DNA of 64,000 bases from an uncultured Oscillospiraceae bacterium (GCA_900554335.1 USGT01000007.1:26657-90656), one strand, 5' to 3'. Counted from the stretch's first letter, positions 8,721-18,484 are shown. Numbers and translations are program-made. The notes: generated by a model not told the origin, from the sequence alone.

Positions 8721-9611
8721 ATGGACAAAGCCAGCTTTTTAGCAGTGTTAAAGGATAGTGTTAATAAGACATATAAGGAGGAATTAAAAGAAAAGAATAT
8801 AGCTTTTAAAAAATATAGGGAATTAAAAGATATTTTAAAAAAATCGAAAAATAAGGATGATAAATATACAGCAAGTTTTCATAATTCCGAGGTAAGAAAA
8901 AGTTTTTTAGAATTGTTGGATAACATGTATGTTGCTTCAACGGCAGAACGCGACGCAGTATGTGAGGCCAAAAACCAACTAGTGTACGGTCTTGATATTG
9001 CGGAAAAAGGTAAAGTCGAAGACTATACAAAAAATCTTATTAGTGGTGTGGTAGAAAGTGTTCCATATGCGAAAATAGTTACGGGTACAATTAGTAGTGT
9101 AGTTGGCACTGAAAAATTAGACAATTTAACTTCGTCTGCAGCTAAAACTTTAACTAGAACAGTGGTAAACTCAGTAGATAAAGTTATAACATATTTTCGT
9201 GGTACTAGTTACAAGAATAATGTACAGGACCCTTTAGAAGAATTTGTGAATAAGAATATATGGGAAAAGAAAAAAAATACAGATATAAAAGATAATAGGA
9301 GTCGTGAGATTTTTAATAATTGGTTAATGAATGAATGTAAAAAATTGCAAGATAAAACAAAGCAGTATATTACGTATAGAAATAAGCTTCTGGAAGAGGC
9401 CGGAATAAAACCTTCTATTGAATGTTCTGTTTTTTTAAGGGTGTTATATAGTATTGCCGGAATAAAAGTAGCTAACTCGGAATCAGGTCAGGGCCCGGGT
9501 GGATTACTATATAAATTAACTCTTAACACTTGCCTTGATGAGCCAAAAAATCCTAAATTGTCGAAAGGATATGAAAATTTAAATATTCTTGAAGATTATG
9601 TAGCAAAATAA
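8721..9611 (+). CDS. Orphan protein of unknown function, AT-rich
   Basis: A 296-residue protein with AAGGAGG seven bases before the ATG. No family is recognised. Residues 1-75 and 190-235 are Lys/Glu-rich helices. A central stretch around residues 103-155 (ISGVVESVPYAKIVTGTISSVVG) is small-residue-rich and moderately hydrophobic, as in membrane-inserting or amphipathic segments, but is not a clear transmembrane helix. Codon choice (many ATA, AGT, TAT, AGG) differs from neighbouring housekeeping genes, suggesting recent acquisition. It is monocistronic with its own promoter and terminator. Confidence 0.7.
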   Translation: MDKASFLAVLKDSVNKTYKEELKEKNIAFKKYRELKDILKKSKNKDDKYTASFHNSEVRKSFLELLDNMYVASTAERDAVCEAKNQLVYGLDIAEKGKVEDYTKNLISGVVESVPYAKIVTGTISSVVGTEKLDNLTSSAAKTLTRTVVNSVDKVITYFRGTSYKNNVQDPLEEFVNKNIWEKKKNTDIKDNRSREIFNNWLMNECKKLQDKTKQYITYRNKLLEEAGIKPSIECSVFLRVLYSIAGIKVANSESGQGPGGLLYKLTLNTCLDEPKNPKLSKGYENLNILEDYVAK

Positions 9612-9639
9612 CAAGTTTTTATGTTAGCCTATAATTTTT

Positions 9640-9675
9640 AAAAAATCACCCATATTGAAGTGGGTGATTTCTTTT
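9640..9675. terminator. Bidirectional terminator
   Basis: AATCACCCA at 9644-9652 pairs perfectly with TGGGTGATT at 9661-9669, flanked by A-rich sequence on the left and TTCTTTTAT on the right. Confidence 0.85.
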
Positions 9676-10864
9676 ATATTTTAACTCTATCAAGCGTTGT
9701 GTTCGCAGTAGTGTAAACTACAGAATCCGAACCAAGAGCAATGGCTTCAAAGTTTTGGCTTGTTTTAGCCGAGCCTTCAGGGTGGCCTTCGAGGTTATAA
9801 ATCAAAATTTTGCCGTTTGAAAGCCCAGCAATTCTATTTTTGCAATGCGAGATTTTTTTAAGGCTTGCATTTGTTTGAATAGGGTTGCCTGTTTTGCCAA
9901 AATTATCAAGCAAAATGAGTTTATCGTCGTTTTTCTTGCCAAAAGATTCCGAAAAACAGAAAACCGCGCCGTATTCTTTTGTAAAGCTATAGGATTTAAA
10001 ATATCCAAGATTGCTGAAATCAAATTTTTGAATATGCTTAGTTTTTTGGTTTATAACCGCGGCGTATTTATCTCCAATTGCTAAAATATTGCTATTTTGG
10101 AAGTAATGAACGTGCATAACGGTGTTTTCATCCAAAGAAAAAACATTTTCTGGCTTTTCAGACTTAAAATCAAGCGCGTAAATTACCGAGTTTATTTTAC
10201 CATTTGAAAAAGAAATCCCTGAAACTAGGCATTTATTTTCAGTTGGATGGACCGAAACGTCGCTGGCATGGCATTCTGAAAAGCAATATTTATATTTTTC
10301 GGTGTTTTCGTGGTTATATATTTTCACTTCCGAAAGATAACCGTGAGATTCGGTCAAAGTGGCGTAATTTCCGCTTTCAGCAATATCGCAGGAAATTATA
10401 TTTTCATTGCTTCGTGATTTAAAAAGAGTTTTTGCAACCGATTGAACCTGAAAATTCTTGCCGCCAACATCATAAAGAATGGCTCTGATTCCGCCGGTTT
10501 TAAACTTTGGCGTGGCTAAATTATGCTTTTCGGTTCGAAGCAATTTGCCAAAACCGTTAAACACGTTAAAAGATGTGCCGCTTAAAACCACGGGATCTCC
10601 GCCGAGGATCTTAACGTTATCATTAACGACTTCAGTTTGGCCCTCAATTTCAGCCGGGAAACTATATTCAAAAGAAACAGATTTAAATTTTCCTTCGAGG
10701 TAAAGAATTATATTTTCGGGGTAAAATTTTGCTCTGTTTGCGAAGAAAAATAAAAACAAAAAGCAGAAAAGAAGCATAAGTGCTATGTTTTTTAAGTCTG
10801 AAACCAGTTTGGGTTCTTTTTTTATAAACTGCCGAATTTTTAAAATTATTTCTTTTATTTTCAT
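9674..10864 (-). CDS. Membrane-anchored beta-propeller-like protein (DUF5711 type)
   Basis: A 396-residue protein with a single N-terminal transmembrane segment at about residues 26-46 after a Lys-rich cytoplasmic tail. The rest is a repeated beta-strand pattern (for example SGNYATLTESHGYLSEVKIYN and SNILAIGDKYAAVIN) like a WD40-type propeller exposed outside the cell. This organisation is that of the uncharacterised DUF5711 family common in Clostridia (assignment from memory). Function unknown. It lies 13 bases after truA in the same direction. Confidence 0.65.
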   Translation of the reverse strand: MKIKEIILKIRQFIKKEPKLVSDLKNIALMLLFCFLFLFFFANRAKFYPENIILYLEGKFKSVSFEYSFPAEIEGQTEVVNDNVKILGGDPVVLSGTSFNVFNGFGKLLRTEKHNLATPKFKTGGIRAILYDVGGKNFQVQSVAKTLFKSRSNENIISCDIAESGNYATLTESHGYLSEVKIYNHENTEKYKYCFSECHASDVSVHPTENKCLVSGISFSNGKINSVIYALDFKSEKPENVFSLDENTVMHVHYFQNSNILAIGDKYAAVINQKTKHIQKFDFSNLGYFKSYSFTKEYGAVFCFSESFGKKNDDKLILLDNFGKTGNPIQTNASLKKISHCKNRIAGLSNGKILIYNLEGHPEGSAKTSQNFEAIALGSDSVVYTTANTTLDRVKI

Positions 10865-10877
10865 ATTCTCACGCTCT

Positions 10878-11642
10878 TTAAAATTTTATATTTTTGTAAA
10901 AAACTTTGTTTAAGTAAAGCCCTTGCGGGGGAGCTGTGGGTCCTGCGAATTTCCTGTTTTTTGCTTCTATTATCTTCGGTATTTCTTCGGGTTTTATCTT
11001 GCCTTGAGCCACTCTTAAAAGCGTCCCGACGATTATTCTCACCATGTTGTAAAGAAATCCGTCAGCGCTAATTTTAACTTCCACTAAGTCTTTATTTTTG
11101 TTTATTTCAAGGTTTTGAACCGTTCGCACCATGTTTATCCGGTCTCTTTGGTCAAGCGTTGCGAAAGAAGTGAAATCATGCGCGCCTAGAAAATATTTAG
11201 CTGCTTTTCTTAAGAGCTCTATATCTAAATTATACCAGTAATGAAGAGCATATTTGCCCATGAAAGGGTTTTTAATTCTGTTATTCCAGATTTTATATAT
11301 GTATTCTTTGCCAAGGCAGTCGTACCTGGCGTTAAAGTCAAGAGGCACTTCGCAAGCTCCATTAACGGCTATTGTTTCGGGCAGGAAACGGTTCATAGCC
11401 AGGATTATATTTTCGGGTTTAATCAAATTAGACGTTTGAAAATTAACGCAATACATATTCGCATGAACGAAAGAATCCGTCCTGCTGCAGCCTTTAATGT
11501 CAACTTTTTCTTTCAAAACTTTTTCAAGCGCACTTTGAAAAACCTCTTGCACTGTGATGGCGTTTTTTTGAACTTGCCAGCCATGGTAGGGGCTTCCGTC
11601 GTAAGATATGCTAAGCATTAAATTCCTAAAATTGTTTTGCAT
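10878..11642 (-). CDS. truA: tRNA pseudouridine(38-40) synthase TruA
   Basis: TruA, 254 residues, modifies U38-U40 in the anticodon arm. SYDGSPYHGWQVQ at the N-terminus, the catalytic Asp in CSRTDSFVHA near residue 55 (usual form RTDxGVHA), and GFLYNMVRIIVGTL near residue 200 are the family motifs. The start overlaps the end of ecfT by 25 bases. AGGAG seven bases before ATG 11642 supports it over the internal ATG at 11618, which forms TAATG with the ecfT stop. Confidence 0.95.
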   Translation of the reverse strand: MQNNFRNLMLSISYDGSPYHGWQVQKNAITVQEVFQSALEKVLKEKVDIKGCSRTDSFVHANMYCVNFQTSNLIKPENIILAMNRFLPETIAVNGACEVPLDFNARYDCLGKEYIYKIWNNRIKNPFMGKYALHYWYNLDIELLRKAAKYFLGAHDFTSFATLDQRDRINMVRTVQNLEINKNKDLVEVKISADGFLYNMVRIIVGTLLRVAQGKIKPEEIPKIIEAKNRKFAGPTAPPQGLYLNKVFYKNIKF

Positions 11643-12424
11643 AAAATAACTCCTAAAATAAATAAACCCAAAATCAAAAATGCGATGTAATCTTCTTTTT
11701 TGAACTTCGAAGTTTTAAATTTTGTGCGGGGTCTTTGGCTATCATAGCAGCGAGATTCAAGCGCCGTGGCTAAATCATCGGCTCTGTTTACCGAAGAAAC
11801 CAAAAGCGGGATTAAAACCGAAAAAAGCGTTTTTATTGTTTTTAAAATGTTTTTGTTTTTAAAGGTTGCTCCTCGCGATTTTTGCGCGTTTAGTATTTTG
11901 CTTGCCTGCTCGAAAACCGTTGGAACGAACCGAAGAGTGATAGTTATGGTTAAGGCTATATCTCTTGAACTAAGCCCGATTAAATTAAGCGGCTTTAAAA
12001 TTTTTTCAATTGCGAAAGAAATTTCGCTTGGCGAAGTCGTGAACATTAATGCTGAAGCTGTGAAAACTAGCGACATTAACCTAAAAAACACCATAGCGCT
12101 ATTTTCGACACATTTTTGCGAAATGAAAAATTGCCCTTTCGTTATCAAATTTGAGTGAATTTCAAAAATTATGCCCATCAAAGTTGTTAGCAAAGAAAAG
12201 AGCAAAAGTGGCAGATTTGACTTTAAAAATTTTGAGATTTTTACGCCCGAAAGTTTGATTCCAACCGAGCAAATTAAAAACACAAAAGCCAAAAGGAAAA
12301 CATTTTTTATGCAAAAAGCAAGCGTTGTTACAGCAATTGAGATTAAAATTTTCGAGCGAGTGTCAAGCCTATGAAGAATGGAATCCCCGGGAATGTATTT
12401 TCCGATCGTTATTTTTTTAATCAC
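11618..12424 (-). CDS. ecfT: ECF transporter transmembrane component EcfT
   Basis: EcfT, 268 residues, scaffold of the energy-coupling factor module that binds vitamin-specific S components. Several hydrophobic segments lie in residues 28-125 and near 245-265. The cytoplasmic coupling helices carry the two conserved Arg motifs, SRGAT near residue 188 and ESRCYD near 227. The gene overlaps ecfA2 by four bases (ATGA) and truA follows. Two S-component-like genes in this window, 24570-25106 and 59204-59761, lack their own ATPases and could use this module. Confidence 0.93.
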   Translation of the reverse strand: MIKKITIGKYIPGDSILHRLDTRSKILISIAVTTLAFCIKNVFLLAFVFLICSVGIKLSGVKISKFLKSNLPLLLFSLLTTLMGIIFEIHSNLITKGQFFISQKCVENSAMVFFRLMSLVFTASALMFTTSPSEISFAIEKILKPLNLIGLSSRDIALTITITLRFVPTVFEQASKILNAQKSRGATFKNKNILKTIKTLFSVLIPLLVSSVNRADDLATALESRCYDSQRPRTKFKTSKFKKEDYIAFLILGLFILGVILCKTILGI

Positions 12425-13263
12425 TTCATCACCGCCGAAGACTTCAAAAGTCTTAAAATCTCATTTTTTGCTTCGCTCATTGTCAGAATATTTTCTCTCA
12501 CGTTATATCCCGCGTTTTTCACGGCTTTCATTATATTAAAAACTTCAGGGGTGAAATCTTTAATATTTTCAAAATTTTCAAAAAAGCCTTTTTTAGCGCC
12601 GTAGTAAGCCGTTTTGCCGTCTTTGAGCATAAGGATTTTATCTGAAATTTCAATCACTTCTTCCATCACGTGAGAAATGAATATAACGCTTCGGCCGCTT
12701 TTTTTGCAGTAAGTTTTAATCGAATCAAAAAGGGCTTTTTTGCTTTTAAAATCAAGCCCTGCGGTTGGCTCATCGAGGATTAAAACCTCAGGATTCATGG
12801 CGCAAACGCCCGCAATAGCACACTTTCTTTTTTCGCCGCCCGAAAGATTAAACGGCGGGCTTTTCAAAATTTCTTCTTTAATTCCAAAAGCCAAAGCCAT
12901 TTCTTCAACGATTTTCTCGGTTTCTTTTTCGTCAAGGCCTTTGTTTCTCGGGGCAAAAGCGATGTCGTTAAAAACCGTGTCTTCAAAAAGCTGATATTCC
13001 GGGTACTGAAAAACAATGCCAATTTTAAAATTCATTTCGCTTGCATTTTCAAAAATGTCTTTGCCACCGAGCAAAACCGTCCCACTAAGAGGCTTTAAAA
13101 TTCCTGCTAAAACGCTAACTAAAGTAGATTTACCCGAGCCAGTTTTGCCGATAATTCCCAAAATTTCGCCGCTGCCAAGTTCAAAGCTGACGTCTTTTAC
13201 GGCGGTTATTTTCTTGCCATTTGCGAGAGTGTATGCGTAAGAAAGATTTTTAGCAGCAATCAT
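12421..13263 (-). CDS. ecfA2: ECF transporter ATPase EcfA2
   Basis: ABC ATPase of 280 residues. Walker A GKTGSGKST, signature LSGGEKRKCAIAG and Walker B VLILDEPTAGLD are intact. Start ATG 13263 (MIAAKNLSY) is chosen over the longer frame because GGGGTG precedes it and it overlaps the ecfA1 stop as ATGA. The truncated signature-adjacent KCAIAG, rather than RVAIAG, is typical of EcfA2. Confidence 0.93.
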   Translation of the reverse strand: MIAAKNLSYAYTLANGKKITAVKDVSFELGSGEILGIIGKTGSGKSTLVSVLAGILKPLSGTVLLGGKDIFENASEMNFKIGIVFQYPEYQLFEDTVFNDIAFAPRNKGLDEKETEKIVEEMALAFGIKEEILKSPPFNLSGGEKRKCAIAGVCAMNPEVLILDEPTAGLDFKSKKALFDSIKTYCKKSGRSVIFISHVMEEVIEISDKILMLKDGKTAYYGAKKGFFENFENIKDFTPEVFNIMKAVKNAGYNVRENILTMSEAKNEILRLLKSSAVMK

Positions 13264-14096
13264 TTTTTCACCCCGGAACTTAAAATTTTTATTATTTCGT
13301 TTGCGCACTGCTTTTCGCTAAAAGCTTTTAAAGAAACATCAAAACCGAGATTTTTCAAAAAAAACAAGATTTCAGCCGACTGAGTGGGGGAGATAAACTC
13401 CGTGCAAGACTCGCTTGAAAAAATTTCTTCAGACTTTGAAATTTTTGTGATTTCGCCATTTTCGATTAAAATTGTTTTATCTGAAAGAAGCGCCTCGCTC
13501 ATGAAATGAGTGATCAAAACCACGGTTATTCCTTCGTTTTCATTAAGGTTTCTTATCAATCTAAGAATAGCTTTTCTGCCCTCAGGGTCAAGCATCGAAG
13601 TTGGCTCGTCGAAAACTATCATTTCAGGCATCATCGCATAAACGCTGGCTATGTTAAGCCTTTGCTTCTGCCCGCCGGAAAGAATGTGCGTAAGCTTCTT
13701 TTCAAAGCCGCTAAGGCCAACCGCTTCCAGTGCACTACTTATTTTTTCTTTCATTTCGCATGCAGGAACACACAAATTCTCAAGCCCGAAGGCAATTTCT
13801 TCTTCGGCAGTGCTCGCGATGATTTGATTGTCAGGATTCTGAAAAACCATTCCAACCTTTCTTCTTATTTCAAAGAGTTTTTCCTCGTTTTTAGTGTTCT
13901 CACCACTTACGATAACGTCGCCGCAGCTTGGAATTAAAATGCCGTTCAAATGCTTCGCGAGAGTTGACTTACCCGAGCCATTCGGCCCAACAACCGAAAT
14001 AAAATCGCCTTTGTTTATTTCAAGATTTATGTTTTTGAGTATCTTCCTGCCGTTTGACTCATAGCTAACGTTTTTAAGCTCGGTGAATTTACTCAA
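13260..14096 (-). CDS. ecfA1: ECF transporter ATPase EcfA1
   Basis: ABC ATPase of 278 residues with Walker A GPNGSGKST near residue 37, Q-loop VFQNPDNQI, signature LSGGQKQRLNIAS and Walker B MIVFDEPTSMLD. The VFQNPDNQ loop is characteristic of EcfA1. First ATPase gene of the truA-linked ecfA1-ecfA2-ecfT operon. It overlaps the preceding methyltransferase gene by eight bases. Confidence 0.93.
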   Translation of the reverse strand: MSKFTELKNVSYESNGRKILKNINLEINKGDFISVVGPNGSGKSTLAKHLNGILIPSCGDVIVSGENTKNEEKLFEIRRKVGMVFQNPDNQIIASTAEEEIAFGLENLCVPACEMKEKISSALEAVGLSGFEKKLTHILSGGQKQRLNIASVYAMMPEMIVFDEPTSMLDPEGRKAILRLIRNLNENEGITVVLITHFMSEALLSDKTILIENGEITKISKSEEIFSSESCTEFISPTQSAEILFFLKNLGFDVSLKAFSEKQCANEIIKILSSGVKK

Positions 14097-14973
14097 AGGC
14101 CTCAGCTCTTTCCAAATTTTCGCTCATCCAGATGCAAGTGTTGCCCGCCGGAAGCATAAGCCTACTCGAAGAAACTTTCAGCCCAATTTCATCAGCCAAA
14201 ACGCTGCCTTTGTGAGTCTTGTTTATAATCGAAGACATTAAATAAGAAATAGCCCCCGCGCAAATTCCGGTTGAATAAGAGTTAATCATCATGAATTTAG
14301 CTTCGTCAGAAAGAAGCTTGGCGCAAAGAGAAACGAAATCATAAAGTTTTTCTTCTAGTTTCCAAATTTCGCCTTTCGGGCCTCTTCCGTAAGAAGGAGG
14401 ATCCATAATTATTCCGTCATATTTATTTCCTCGGCGAATTTCACGCATAACGAACTTCTCGCAGTCGTCCACTATCCATCTGATAGATGCATTTTCAAGC
14501 CCGGAATCTTTGGCGTTGCTCCTTGCCCACGAAACCATACCTTTAGAAGCGTCCACGTGGCAAACTTTAGCGCCGGCATTTGCGCAAACGAGCGAAGCGC
14601 AGCCAGTGTAACCAAAAAGATTAAGAATTTTAAGGGGTTTGCCGTTTATCACTTTTTTGAAAAATTCCCAGTTAACCGCCTGCTCGGGGAAGACGCCCGT
14701 GTGCTTAAAATTCATGAGTTTAACGTTGAAATTAAGCTCACCGTATTTAATATTCCAGCTTTCTTCCTTGAGGTTTTTTATTTTCCAGTGGCCGCCGCCC
14801 GTGTTTGAGCGGTGGTAAATTGCGTTTGCTTGGTTCCAACGAGGGTCTTTTTTCTCGGTGTTCCAAATTATTTGAGGGTCCGGGCGGATTAAAATTTTGT
14901 CGTTCCATCGTTCGAGCCTTTCGCCGTTTGAAGCGTCAAGAAGCTCGTAATCTTTAAAGGTTGTAAATCTCAT
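14089..14973 (-). CDS. Class I SAM-dependent methyltransferase, RlmI-like
   Basis: A 294-residue methyltransferase. The SAM-binding LNLFGYTGCASLVCANAGA is near residues 117-135, the acidic ribose-binding D follows in CHVDASKGM, and DPPSYGRGPKGE near residue 195 is the catalytic-loop type found in the RlmI/RlmL-like rRNA methyltransferases. A PUA domain as in full-length RlmI is not evident; the first 90 residues are a different beta-rich region. rRNA is the likely substrate by family, the exact base is not known. It lies between glmM and ecfA1. Confidence 0.8.
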   Translation of the reverse strand: MRFTTFKDYELLDASNGERLERWNDKILIRPDPQIIWNTEKKDPRWNQANAIYHRSNTGGGHWKIKNLKEESWNIKYGELNFNVKLMNFKHTGVFPEQAVNWEFFKKVINGKPLKILNLFGYTGCASLVCANAGAKVCHVDASKGMVSWARSNAKDSGLENASIRWIVDDCEKFVMREIRRGNKYDGIIMDPPSYGRGPKGEIWKLEEKLYDFVSLCAKLLSDEAKFMMINSYSTGICAGAISYLMSSIINKTHKGSVLADEIGLKVSSSRLMLPAGNTCIWMSENLERAEAFE

Positions 14974-14990
14974 TTTATCTTTTGCCTTTC

Positions 14991-16331
14991 TTATTTTTCC
15001 ATCATTTTACTGATGGTTTCAGCCAATTTTTTCGTTATTTCTTCGGCTGCTTCTTCGCTTTCGTGCTCGGTCATAACTCTAATTTTCGGTTCTGTGCCCG
15101 ATTCTCTTACTACTATTCTGCCTTTTTGGCCGATTTCTTTTTTAACTTCTTCCAGATAAGCTTTTATTTCTTCGTTTTTAGCGAACATGCCTTTTTGATT
15201 AAAATTAATCTTAACTGCGGAAGATTTTTGAGGGTATTTTTTCACGATTTTTCTGAGCTCCGAGGCTTTTTTGCCTGAAGAAAGCAAAATTTCGATTAAT
15301 TTAAGAGCCGTCAGCTGGCCATCTCCGGTGGTTGAATTTTCAAGAAATATAATATGGCCGGATTGCTCGCCGCCAAGGCTGTAGCCTTTTTGATTCATTC
15401 TTTCAAGAACGCATCTGTCGCCGACGTTTGTTTCTTCGAAGCTTATTTCGTTTTCAGCGCAGAACTTTTTAAGCCCCATGTTAGACATTATCGTGCCGAC
15501 TAGAGCGTTTCCTTTCAAAGTGCCGTTTTTCTCCATGTGATCGGCGCAAATTCCAAGAATAAAATCGCCGTCAATCACGTTCCCACACTCATCAACCGCA
15601 AGGCATCTGTCGGCATCGCCATCAAAAGCAAAGGCAATGTCATAGCTTTTTTCTTTCACTTTTTCTGCCAAATTTTCAATGTGAGTTGAGCCACAATTTT
15701 CATTGATGTTTATTCCGTCAGGGGAGTGGAAAATAAAATCAGCTTTGATTCCAAGCTCGCCGAAAATTTTTTCTGCAGTGAGTGAAGAAGAACCGTTCGA
15801 GCAGTCCACAAGCACTTTTATTTCCTTTTTTTCAGGCAGCTTTACAGCGCTTTCTAAGTATTTTGCGTATTTTTCGGTTGCATTTTCGCACTTTTCAATT
15901 TTACCGATGTTCTCCGCTTCCGGGAGCAAATCATCAATGTTTTTAGAGATTAAATCCTCGATTTTTTCTTCCATTTCATCAGGAAGCTTATAGCCCTTAT
16001 TCCCGAAAATTTTAATTCCGTTGAATTCAAAAGAATTGTGAGAAGCCGAAATCATTATTCCTGCGTCAGCTTTTTCTTCTAAAGTAAGGTAAGCCACCGC
16101 CGGAGTTGGAACAACGCCCAAAGAAACGGCATTTGCGCCCATCGAGCTGATTCCTGCCAAAAGCGCAGCTTCCAGCATGTTTGATGAAATTCTAGGGTCC
16201 TTTCCAACCAAAATCTTCGAGCCTTTGCCCAAAGTGTAGGCCACTGCCATGCCAACTTTCAGCGCAAGAGAGCATGTTAGCTCTTTGTTTGCGACGCCTC
16301 TTATTCCATCTGTGCCAAAAAATTTACCCAT
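14991..16331 (-). CDS. glmM: Phosphoglucosamine mutase
   Basis: GlmM, 446 residues, converts glucosamine-6-phosphate to glucosamine-1-phosphate for peptidoglycan precursors. FGTDGIRGVAN at the N-terminus, the phosphoserine loop MISASHNSFEFNG near residue 96, the metal-binding DGDADR near 237 and the C-terminal phosphate-binding RESGTEPKIRV near 415 are all intact. Nine bases separate it from ruvB upstream. Confidence 0.97.
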   Translation of the reverse strand: MGKFFGTDGIRGVANKELTCSLALKVGMAVAYTLGKGSKILVGKDPRISSNMLEAALLAGISSMGANAVSLGVVPTPAVAYLTLEEKADAGIMISASHNSFEFNGIKIFGNKGYKLPDEMEEKIEDLISKNIDDLLPEAENIGKIEKCENATEKYAKYLESAVKLPEKKEIKVLVDCSNGSSSLTAEKIFGELGIKADFIFHSPDGININENCGSTHIENLAEKVKEKSYDIAFAFDGDADRCLAVDECGNVIDGDFILGICADHMEKNGTLKGNALVGTIMSNMGLKKFCAENEISFEETNVGDRCVLERMNQKGYSLGGEQSGHIIFLENSTTGDGQLTALKLIEILLSSGKKASELRKIVKKYPQKSSAVKINFNQKGMFAKNEEIKAYLEEVKKEIGQKGRIVVRESGTEPKIRVMTEHESEEAAEEITKKLAETISKMMEK

Positions 16332-16339
16332 TTAAAAAA

Positions 16340-17347
16340 TTACCTCCAAAGTTTTTCTTGTTTGTTATATCCCATATGATTATATGCCGCTTCGGTCACG
16401 CATCTTCCTCGAGGAGTGCGGTTTAAAAAACCTATTTGCATCAAAAACGGCTCGTAAACATCTTCGATCGTTATGGCTTCTTCGCCGATTGCAGCCGCCA
16501 AAGTTTCAAGGCCTATCGGCCCGCCGCCATAAAGCCTGATTATCGTGTCAAGGATTCTTCTGTCGTTCCAGTCAAGCCCCAAAGCATCAATTCCAAGCCT
16601 GTCAAGGGCTTCTTTCGCAGCGCTGTGAGTTATCTTCCCGCCGTTCATAACGAGCGCAAAGTCACGCACCCTTTTCAAAAGCCTGTTTGCAATTCTCGGC
16701 GTGCCTCTTGAGCGCGAGGCTATTTCCAAAATGCCGTCGTCTTCGTATTTCGCTTTTAAAATCGAAGCGCTTCTTTTGACTATCGAAGCGAGCTCGCTGT
16801 TATTATACATTTCAAGCCGCAAAACCACCCCGAAACGGTCGCGCAGTGGGGCACTTAGCTGCCCTGCACGAGTTGTTGCACCTATCAAAGTGAATTTCGG
16901 GAGCTGAAGATGATATGAAGTTGCCATTTGGCCTTTGCCGGTTACTATGTCAATTGCGAAGTCTTCCATTGCCGGGTAAAGAATCTCTTCAACGTGCCGT
17001 GAAAGCCTGTGAATTTCGTCAATGAAAAGGACATCCCCCGGCGAAAGGTTGGTAAGAAGCGAAGCAAGATCTCCCGGCCTTTCGATTGCAGGGCCTGAAG
17101 TTATTTTGATGTTCACGCCAAGCTCATTTGCTATTATCATTGAAAGAGTCGTTTTGCCCAGGCCAGGAGGGCCATAAAGCAAAACATGGTCAAGGGGCTC
17201 ACCGCGCATTTTCGCCGCTTCTATGAAAATTTTGAGATTTTCTTTGATTTTATCTTGCCCAACGTATTCTTCAAGAGCCTTCGGCCTTAGGCTAACGTCT
17301 TCTTCGTTTGAAATTTCGCTGGGGTCTAAAATTCTTTCTTCTTCCAT
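16340..17347 (-). CDS. ruvB: Holliday junction branch migration ATPase RuvB
   Basis: RuvB, 335 residues. [12 protein letters not shown] at the N-terminus, Walker [10 protein letters not shown] near residue 60, Walker [10 protein letters not shown] near 106, sensor [10 protein letters not shown] near 153, arginine finger in PLRDRFG, and the C-terminal winged helix with [13 protein letters not shown]. Usual length. It follows ruvA by five bases. Confidence 0.98.
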   Translation of the reverse strand: MEEERILDPSEISNEEDVSLRPKALEEYVGQDKIKENLKIFIEAAKMRGEPLDHVLLYGPPGLGKTTLSMIIANELGVNIKITSGPAIERPGDLASLLTNLSPGDVLFIDEIHRLSRHVEEILYPAMEDFAIDIVTGKGQMATSYHLQLPKFTLIGATTRAGQLSAPLRDRFGVVLRLEMYNNSELASIVKRSASILKAKYEDDGILEIASRSRGTPRIANRLLKRVRDFALVMNGGKITHSAAKEALDRLGIDALGLDWNDRRILDTIIRLYGGGPIGLETLAAAIGEEAITIEDVYEPFLMQIGFLNRTPRGRCVTEAAYNHMGYNKQEKLWR

Positions 17348-17352
17348 TTAAA

Positions 17353-17958
17353 TCAGCCTCCTTTTCCAATGTTTTTAAGCGTCATGCTTATCATTTCGTC
17401 AACCGAAAGATTCTGGCTAAGGTTTGCAAGCCACGGCGTTATTTCGGGCTTTGAAAATCCTAAAGACATCAAAGCGTTTAAAGCCTTGGCTTTGTTGCCT
17501 GCCGTTGTTGAAGATGGCATCTCGGCTATGCTTTCGGTTTCTTCTGAAGAGTTTATTTTTGAAAATTTATCTTTAAGCTCCAAAATTATTCTCTTTGCAG
17601 TTTTCGCGCCAATTCCCGGTGCAGAAGTCAAAGCTTTGCTGTCTGCGTTTGAAATTATTCCCGCAAGTTCGCTTGAAGGGAAGCACGAAAGTATCCCGAG
17701 CGAAGCTTTTGGCCCAACGCCTGAAACCGAAATCAAAAGTTTGAAGTGTTCAAGCTCGGTTTCGCTTGAAAAACCAAAAAGCTCAACGCTGTCTTGGTGC
17801 ACATTTAAATATGTATAAACCGTTACTTCTTCAGTTTTTTCCCTCAAAGCAGCCTGCGTGAACAAAGAACACATGCATTTGTATCCAACGCCGCCGCACT
17901 GAACAACCAGAAAATTGTCTTTGGCAAGCATTATTTTGCCCGTTAAACTGTATATCAC
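17353..17958 (-). CDS. ruvA: Holliday junction branch migration protein RuvA
   Basis: RuvA of 201 residues, tetrameric junction-binding partner of RuvB. The OB-fold start IYSLTGKI, helix-hairpin-helix motifs SGVGPKASLGIL and PGIGAKTAKRIILELKDK, and the small C-terminal three-helix domain are visible. The open frame extends 37 codons further upstream, into ruvC, but family alignment places the start at GTG 17958, seven bases after the ruvC stop, with AGGAG 12 bases upstream. Confidence 0.94.
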   Translation of the reverse strand: MIYSLTGKIMLAKDNFLVVQCGGVGYKCMCSLFTQAALREKTEEVTVYTYLNVHQDSVELFGFSSETELEHFKLLISVSGVGPKASLGILSCFPSSELAGIISNADSKALTSAPGIGAKTAKRIILELKDKFSKINSSEETESIAEMPSSTTAGNKAKALNALMSLGFSKPEITPWLANLSQNLSVDEMISMTLKNIGKGG

Positions 17959-17965
17959 TTTACTG

Positions 17966-18484
17966 TCACACTCCTGTGAATTTATTTTTCGAAATAAGCC
18001 CCGCAACGTAGTGCCTTCCAAGAGACTGCACGTGGCAAATGCCTGCTGCCAAGGCATCAGCGGTATCATCCGGTTTGGGGACTTCTTTTAAATTAAGAAG
18101 CCTTGTAACCATGAGCATAACCTGAGGCTTCAAAGCTCTGCCGTAGCCTGTGAGGGCGCTTTTTATTTGAAGCGGTGTGTATTCAAAAATAGGAATGCCA
18201 CACTTTTTCGCCGCAAGAAGCGTAACTCCTCTGGCTTGAGCAACATCTATTGCAGTTTTGTGGTTATTTTGGAAATAAAGCTTTTCAATTGAAATAGCAT
18301 CAGGGTTATATATCTTTATTATTTCGGTTATTCTATCGTATATTTTTTCAAGCCTTAAAAGAAAATCATCTTTTGAATCAGTCAGCACTGCACCGTAATC
18401 TTTCGCAGTGAATTTACTGTTTTTGTATTCTATTACTCCCCAGCCAACGATCGCATAGCCTGGGTCAATGCCTAATATGAGCAC
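17966..18484 (-). CDS. ruvC: Crossover junction endodeoxyribonuclease RuvC
   Basis: RuvC resolvase, 172 residues. The four acidic catalytic positions are visible: D7 in LGIDPG, E67 in SIEKLYF, and the pair in KPDDTADALA near 137-141. GTG start with AGGTGAATTAA upstream. First gene of ruvC-ruvA-ruvB-glmM. Confidence 0.96.
   Translation of the reverse strand: MLILGIDPGYAIVGWGVIEYKNSKFTAKDYGAVLTDSKDDFLLRLEKIYDRITEIIKIYNPDAISIEKLYFQNNHKTAIDVAQARGVTLLAAKKCGIPIFEYTPLQIKSALTGYGRALKPQVMLMVTRLLNLKEVPKPDDTADALAAGICHVQSLGRHYVAGLISKNKFTGV

Noticed and set aside
17959..18069. Extended ruvA N-terminus
   Set aside because: The extra 37 codons lie in ruvC and do not match the RuvA family, whose OB-fold begins at GTG 17958.
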